25,214 bases of DNA from DASYAN01 sp036501345. Its GTDB lineage: Bacteria > Chloroflexota > Ktedonobacteria > Ktedonobacterales > Ktedonobacteraceae. The notes beneath the pieces were generated by a model. It saw only the letters and a list, made by a program, of their open reading frames with translations, did not search any database and was not told the DNA's origin. Numbering within the stretch: position 1 is the stretch's first letter; each line of letters opens with the position of its first letter. Made by a program: the position numbers and the translations under genes. The DNA lies in the NCBI GenBank assembly GCA_036501345.1, contig DASYAN010000183.1:1-25214 (forward strand), given 5' to 3'. Positions 20,753 to 25,214 of this stretch are shown one piece after another.

Positions 20753-22738
20753 CTATATGGAATTGGGCAGGTTCGACCCCAGCAAGCGCTGGTCTCCCTG
20801 ACGGCGCGTAATGCGCAATGTATCCATATGCTCAAGGAGAGGCACAATATATTTGCGCGTCGTTCCTAAGAGATCGCGTGCCTCAGATACTGTCATACTT
20901 CCATGTTCTCGCACATAGCTCACTAGCCGGACTATTGCATCTGTATACGTTTCACGGGGAAACAAAATACCACCCGTTAGTTTCACAATCCGTCCTTGCT
21001 CTACGAGCGCATTCAACATCTCTGGGCCAACCATCGCCTCGGCATCAGCCCATTCTAGCGGTGTGTATAAGCTCTCACTACTCTTACAAAAGCGGCACAA
21101 CAATAATTCGACCTGCCTTTGCTGGACCGCAGTAAAACTTGGCGTAAAACCGGGCAGACGGATCAGACCACCTGTATGCGCAAGGTTCTCAGTTCCTCTA
21201 TTGAGGAACTTCTCTACAGAGGGAACCGCTTCAATCCGGCCTTCTGCTTGCAAAATATTGAAAATTTCTGCTGCCAAATTTGGCGTGAGGTTCAACCGTA
21301 TTCGCCATTCTTCTTTTGAGAGGCCAAAGCGCAGCGGATGGTGACGGTGATACTCACCCACCAGAGATAATGCTTCATGCGCTAATGCATTCCACATATG
21401 TTGCGCAAACCAGAATTTCCCTATCTTGCATACTCTTCCTTCTATTAAGAACGTCTCTAAAACCTGCAGCGTCACATCGATAGCCAGATTACACTGTCTA
21501 GCGATCTCGTCTATCTCGTTACCACTTAAGCCATAGGTTATTTTCGTCATTGCAGAGCCAGGAGCTCCACATCTTCTATCCAAAGCAATCAGCACCAGTT
21601 CTTCCGGCGATCCATGCACTTGACGCTCCAGCATATCCAGTACTGGCTGCTGGAAACGGCGGTGATAGCGTGGCTGGACACCGACGATCTCTCCTCCACC
21701 GATGGTGCTACTGGGGGAAGGAATGCGCAAGATAAAGCGATCCCGGCCAACAACTACAGCTGGACGACTCAAGCGTAGCTGAACCCAGCCTGTCTTGCCC
21801 GGTCGCAGCTCTGCTACGTCCAGTAAACGCACACGTGCCGGAATCTCCTGGGAACCACAATAGAAATCGACCAGGGTATTATGCACCAGAGGACGCTCTG
21901 CATCTGCCAGCAGAGAAATATAAGCATCACAGAGCAGCGTGGTACGCAGCTGACCCGGCAAACCCACAACATTGCCACGCGCTAGATCTGTCCGAGCAAT
22001 ATTTGGCAGATTAATAGCAACGCGACTGCCCGGCTGAGCTACTTCAATTTGCTGCTTATGCATTTGCAAATTACGAATACGTACCTTCAAACCCTGTGGC
22101 AAGATCTCTACCTCCTGACCCACTTTAAAAATACCATCGAGCAATGTACCAGTAACGACAGTACCAAAGCCAGTCAGCGAAAAAACCCTATCAATAGGTA
22201 AACGTGGGCGAGCAATGTTTTTGCGACCCTGGGATTCATCCAGCACACGCTCAAGTTCCACCAGCAACTCTGGTAGCCCCTGACCAGTATAGGCAGAAAC
22301 GCTAACAATCCTGGCCTCAGCTAGTGTCGTCGATCGTAGGAGCTCCGCAACTTCTTCCTGTACCAGTTCCAACCATTCCGCATCCACAAGATCAGACTTG
22401 GTCAGAGCCACTACACCGCGAGGGACTTGCAAAAGATCCAAAATCGCCAGATGCTCACGCGTTTGAGGCATCACCCCTTCATCAGCAGCCACAACTAGCA
22501 GAGCCACATCGATACCGCCAACGCCTGCCAGCATATTTTTAATAAAACTTTCATGGCCCGGCACATCAACGATACTGACCTCGCATCCACCCGGTAACTT
22601 CAACCAGGCAAAGCCAAGGTCAATTGTCATACCACGCTCTTTTTCTTCCGCCAGACGATCCGGATCGATACCCGTTAAGGCCTTTACAAGAGTGGATTTA
22701 CCATGATCAACATGGCCTGCCGTACCAATACAACTCAT
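20753..22738 (-). CDS. selB: Selenocysteine-specific elongation factor SelB
   Basis: SelB is the GTPase that delivers Sec-tRNA(Sec) to UGA codons followed by a SECIS hairpin. From ATG 22738 (661 residues) the G domain shows GTAGHVDHGKST (G1, from 5), GMTIDLGFAW (G2, about 36), DVPGH (58-62, G3) and TKSD (G4), then beta-barrel domains and a C-terminal half of winged-helix repeats for SECIS RNA binding, ending in a typical TRKYIVPLLEHMD. The frame extends to TTG 22822, where AGGAAAG makes a good ribosome binding site, but the protein would then carry 28 extra residues before the conserved start. ATG 22738 is preferred on family grounds. No tRNA(Sec) or selA was found here, so the rest of the pathway must lie elsewhere. 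Confidence 0.93.
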   Translation of the reverse strand: MSCIGTAGHVDHGKSTLVKALTGIDPDRLAEEKERGMTIDLGFAWLKLPGGCEVSIVDVPGHESFIKNMLAGVGGIDVALLVVAADEGVMPQTREHLAILDLLQVPRGVVALTKSDLVDAEWLELVQEEVAELLRSTTLAEARIVSVSAYTGQGLPELLVELERVLDESQGRKNIARPRLPIDRVFSLTGFGTVVTGTLLDGIFKVGQEVEILPQGLKVRIRNLQMHKQQIEVAQPGSRVAINLPNIARTDLARGNVVGLPGQLRTTLLCDAYISLLADAERPLVHNTLVDFYCGSQEIPARVRLLDVAELRPGKTGWVQLRLSRPAVVVGRDRFILRIPSPSSTIGGGEIVGVQPRYHRRFQQPVLDMLERQVHGSPEELVLIALDRRCGAPGSAMTKITYGLSGNEIDEIARQCNLAIDVTLQVLETFLIEGRVCKIGKFWFAQHMWNALAHEALSLVGEYHRHHPLRFGLSKEEWRIRLNLTPNLAAEIFNILQAEGRIEAVPSVEKFLNRGTENLAHTGGLIRLPGFTPSFTAVQQRQVELLLCRFCKSSESLYTPLEWADAEAMVGPEMLNALVEQGRIVKLTGGILFPRETYTDAIVRLVSYVREHGSMTVSEARDLLGTTRKYIVPLLEHMDTLRITRRQGDQRLLGSNLPNSI

Positions 22739-22820
22739 GAGCGCTTCACCAAACGCAACAACTATCAGACAGTAGAGAAACTCAGTATAGCGTAGATGTC
22801 CCATTCTGGCTATCTTTGGC

Positions 22821-22922
22821 AATTACTTTCCTGCTTATTCTCTACCAGTTATATATACGAGTCATAGATACACAACGGATTACCTCTCCTTTGATCAAAT
22901 CACTCGTGAAAGGAAAGTAATT
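22821..22922. repeat. 12-bp inverted repeat between selB and the Rpn-type gene
   Basis: AATTACTTTCCT (22821-22832) is repeated in inverse as AGGAAAGTAATT (22911-22922), 78 bases apart, in the divergent gap 22739-23041. The near arm overlaps the possible TTG start and ribosome binding site of selB. The two copies could form a long-range leader stem or be paired protein sites. Confidence 0.45.
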
Positions 22923-23041
22923 CCTGAGATGCCTATTGTAGGGAAGGCAAGTACAAGCCAGATCAATCGGGGCTGTCTTAGGAAGTGCGATTCCAAAAAT
23001 ACAAACAGAGTGGTAAAATAAACACGTGGAGGTCGTGGTAA

Positions 23042-23962
23042 GTGAAAAAGTGGGACACGATGATGAGTGCCCTAGTCGGTAGCAATCCGCAAGCCTTCTT
23101 GGATCTGGTCCTTCCAGGAAGCCGTTTCATTAAGCATCATCGCAACAAGTTAGCTATTTCTGAGCGGCAGCCGGATGCCATCATCGAAGCATGGCATCCC
23201 ATTGACAAGCAGTTCCTTTTCAACCCGGAGTTTCAGACTTATAAGGAGGATTATATTCCTGAGCGGCTATTGCTCTATAATGTGCTTTTATGGTGGCAGT
23301 ATAAGTTACCCGTAAGATCGGAGGTGATTTATCTAACCAGGAATGAGAAGATAGAACAGCCTCCACTCTGCTGGCCTATGCCTGGGGAACTCAGCAAAGA
23401 CGGGGTGCGCTTTGAGTATGGGAATACCGCACTGTGGAAGAAGTCACCAGAGGATCTGCTGGACTTGAAGCATATGGAGCTGATTCCATTGCTTCCATTA
23501 ACGGATGGAGGAATGGAGCGAGAAGTCGTCGAGTACATGTTTGCCCACCTAGCTGGTAAGCAATACCGTCAACTTGCCACTATGGGTTTTTTGTTTGCAA
23601 CACTTGCTTTTCGTCGAGCAAAGCGTAAAGATGATCAAGAATGGTTAGAAAGAAGGTTTAAATACATGCATGATATTTTACGAGAATCTCCTGCGTATCA
23701 GTGGATTTTAGATGAGGGAAGAGAAGAGGGTATACAGCAGGGTATGCAACAAGGTATGCAACAAGGTATGCAACAAGGTATGCAGCAAGCTGCTATCAAT
23801 GTGGTTGTAGCACGCTTTGCTGAGCTGGAGTCGTTGGCAAGAACCAGAATTACCGCTCTAGATAATCTGGAGCGTTTACAACATCTGATCATTGACTTGA
23901 GTATCTCGCATAATCAAGAGGAGATGGAACGAGTATTGCTCTCTCTTGATACAGATGCATGA
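23042..23962 (+). CDS. Rpn/PD-(D/E)XK nuclease-family protein (transposase-like)
   Basis: Matches the family of Rpn (recombination-promoting nuclease) and related transposase-like proteins, which have a PD-(D/E)XK core. In the 306-residue product the core has Asp45 (QPDAIIEA) and Glu63-x-Gln65 (NPEFQTYKEDYIPERLLLYN), the family's usual E-x-Q variant. PERLLLYNVLLWWQY matches the conserved helix. A central acidic-to-basic helix bundle leads to EGRE(E)G and a GMQQ tandem repeat (residues 230-249), then a C-terminal helical tail. The GTG start has GGAGG nine bases upstream. Related proteins occur as many copies in Chloroflexota and cyanobacteria, and the exact role (DNA break processing or recombination) is not settled. 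It lies 40 bases before uvrC and may share its transcript. Confidence 0.85.
   Translation: MKKWDTMMSALVGSNPQAFLDLVLPGSRFIKHHRNKLAISERQPDAIIEAWHPIDKQFLFNPEFQTYKEDYIPERLLLYNVLLWWQYKLPVRSEVIYLTRNEKIEQPPLCWPMPGELSKDGVRFEYGNTALWKKSPEDLLDLKHMELIPLLPLTDGGMEREVVEYMFAHLAGKQYRQLATMGFLFATLAFRRAKRKDDQEWLERRFKYMHDILRESPAYQWILDEGREEGIQQGMQQGMQQGMQQGMQQAAINVVVARFAELESLARTRITALDNLERLQHLIIDLSISHNQEEMERVLLSLDTDA
23729..23788 (+). repeat. 12-bp tandem repeat coding for GMQQ
   Basis: Five units of GGTATGCAACAA or close variants, the first less well matched. They encode IQQ-GMQQ repeats in the Rpn-type protein, where relatives often have EGR-type repeats. A slippage site that would vary in length without frameshift. 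Confidence 0.85.
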
Positions 23963-24002
23963 TAAGTAAAATTTGCAATACCACGGGAACAACAGGGAAG
24001 TC

Positions 24003-25214
24003 ATGAACGAGAAAATTCGCTCAGTACTCAATTCACTCCCTCATAAACCAGGCATCTATCTCATGAAAGATGCAGCGGGGACTATTATCTATATAGGAAA
24101 GGCAATTTCACTCTATAACCGCGTGCGTTCCTATTTTCAGGAATCGGCTGACCTCAGCCCCAAGAATCGCAGTATGGTGGCAAAAGTCGACGATATCGAA
24201 TTTCTCGTCGTCCGGAACGAGGTTGAGGCTCTGGTGCTGGAGAGCAACTATATCAAGCAGTATCGCCCCAAGTATAATGTGCTGCTGCGCGACGATAAGA
24301 ATTATCCCTATATCAAGGTTGCACTCACCGAGGATTTCCCGCGTGTCTATCGCGTGCGTAGTTTCCATCATGATGGCAATCGCTACTTTGGTCCTTATAC
24401 CAATTCAGGGGCCGTTGATGCCACGCTGGATCTCTTGAATAAACTCTTCCCTTTCCGCACCTGTCGCTATGATGCTAGTGTATGGGCACCACCACGCAAT
24501 GGCGAACCACCAGCTGGCTGGAAACAAAAGCTGCTCTCTCGTCCCTGCACTCAATACTACATTCATCGCTGTGGTGCTCCCTGCACGGCCTATACAACTC
24601 GTGAAGAGTATGATACCGTTATTAGACAGGTCATTCTCTTTCTAGAAGGCAAACATGATGAGATACTTAAAGATCTCCAAGCCAGCATGGAGCAAGCCGC
24701 CGAGGAATTGAACTTTGAAGAGGCTGCTCGTATCCGCGACCGCATACAGGCTGTCGAGCGTATCCTGGAGAAACAGCGCATCATCAATACTGAGGGACAG
24801 AATGATCAGGATGTGATAGCTCTCGCCAGTGGCGACGACGAAACCTGTGCCCAAGTATTCTTCTTCCGTTCTGGCAAACTGGTTGGACGTGAATATTTTA
24901 TTTTACAGGGCACACGCGAGAGCAGTCCCGGCGAAGTGATGACTTCCTTCCTGCAACAGTTCTACCAGAGTTCTCCGCATATACCAGCTGAAATCGTTGT
25001 CGAGGTCGAACCAGAGGATTATGCAGTCATTCAGAACTGGTTAAAAGAGAGACGCAAGGGTACCTCCAGCGGTAGCACCTCTGTCTCTATCAGTGCACCT
25101 AAGCGCGGCGATAAACTACGTCTGGTTGAAATGGTCAAACAGAATGCTCAGCAGGTACTAGAGCAGCAACGGATCAAATGGCTGACCGACAGCCAGAAAA
25201 CCCAGCTCGCGCTA
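24003..25214 (+). CDS. uvrC: Excinuclease ABC subunit C, N-terminal two thirds (cut by window end)
   Basis: UvrC makes both incisions around a damaged base in nucleotide excision repair, with UvrA and UvrB. The 404 codons present run without a stop to the window end. Residues 13-95 form a GIY-YIG nuclease domain (PGIYLMKD, IIYIGKA, and EALVLESNYIKQYRPKYN). A Cys motif of C154, C182, C190 and C194 (FRTC, RPC, HRCGAPC) matches the [4Fe-4S] site of UvrC, with a longer gap between the first two Cys than usual. A UVR motif follows (about 237-252, NFEEAARIRDRIQAVE). The usual RNase H-like domain and HhH repeats lie outside the window. GGGAAG just before the ATG serves as ribosome binding site. It follows the Rpn-type gene by 40 bases. 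Confidence 0.96.
   Translation, partial: MNEKIRSVLNSLPHKPGIYLMKDAAGTIIYIGKAISLYNRVRSYFQESADLSPKNRSMVAKVDDIEFLVVRNEVEALVLESNYIKQYRPKYNVLLRDDKNYPYIKVALTEDFPRVYRVRSFHHDGNRYFGPYTNSGAVDATLDLLNKLFPFRTCRYDASVWAPPRNGEPPAGWKQKLLSRPCTQYYIHRCGAPCTAYTTREEYDTVIRQVILFLEGKHDEILKDLQASMEQAAEELNFEEAARIRDRIQAVERILEKQRIINTEGQNDQDVIALASGDDETCAQVFFFRSGKLVGREYFILQGTRESSPGEVMTSFLQQFYQSSPHIPAEIVVEVEPEDYAVIQNWLKERRKGTSSGSTSVSISAPKRGDKLRLVEMVKQNAQQVLEQQRIKWLTDSQKTQLAL

Noticed and set aside
22823..23041. tRNA(Sec) gene near selB
   Set aside because: No cloverleaf or long variable arm could be drawn in this gap.
23729..23788. Possible CRISPR-like repeat array
   Set aside because: Units are 12 bp, contiguous, without spacers, and in frame inside a coding region.

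Overview
The window looks like chromosomal DNA of a Chloroflexota bacterium, most likely a ktedonobacterium. This is an inference from overall gene style: a one-component PASTA Ser/Thr kinase with a long Thr-Pro tail, secreted proteins with Ser/Thr/Pro-rich tails, a sedolisin-like peptidase, a TnpB variant of the type I associate with Ktedonobacteria, and SelB. No rRNA, tRNA or CRISPR array was seen.

Layout. 1-780: peptide deformylase with a downstream terminator hairpin. 770-4119 (minus): a probable small zinc-ribbon protein, an uncertain ORF, a secreted protein of unknown function, and a sedolisin (S53) protease that appears to lack its prodomain. 4459-7263 (plus): a small acidic protein, a terminator, a UbiB/ABC1 kinase-like membrane protein, and an XRE antitoxin-like regulator with no toxin beside it. 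7386-10225 (minus): catalase, with a paired inverted repeat upstream, and a Ste24-like M48 membrane protease. 10620-12221 (plus): an unusual fusion of heptad coiled coil, DoxX membrane domain, internal twin-arginine segment, Thr/Pro linker and Rieske [2Fe-2S] domain.

12287-13634 (minus) is the most unusual region. A short hypothetical protein is followed by the remains of an IS200/IS605-type tnpB. It has lost most of its middle, carries an in-frame stop, and is interrupted by a 74-bp MITE-like insert with 14-bp terminal inverted repeats and a 4-bp target duplication. Six bases upstream of the tnpB start lies an intact 50-codon Arc-like ribbon-helix-helix gene. Its near-consensus promoter predicts a leaderless mRNA, and a 10-bp inverted repeat spans the promoter and start codon. 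I read this as a TnpB element once controlled by its own RHH repressor.

13705-20578 (minus): a membrane-anchored lytic transglycosylase, a GH57 glycoside hydrolase, a GT4/GT5-type glycosyltransferase (together a probable alpha-glucan pair), then a PASTA kinase. Two short dispersed sequence elements recur at the starts of the transglycosylase and glycosyltransferase genes, and an imperfect direct repeat lies downstream of the kinase. 20753-22738 (minus): SelB, which implies selenocysteine decoding. 23042-25214 (plus): an Rpn-type PD-(D/E)XK protein with a short tandem repeat, then UvrC running off the end of the window.
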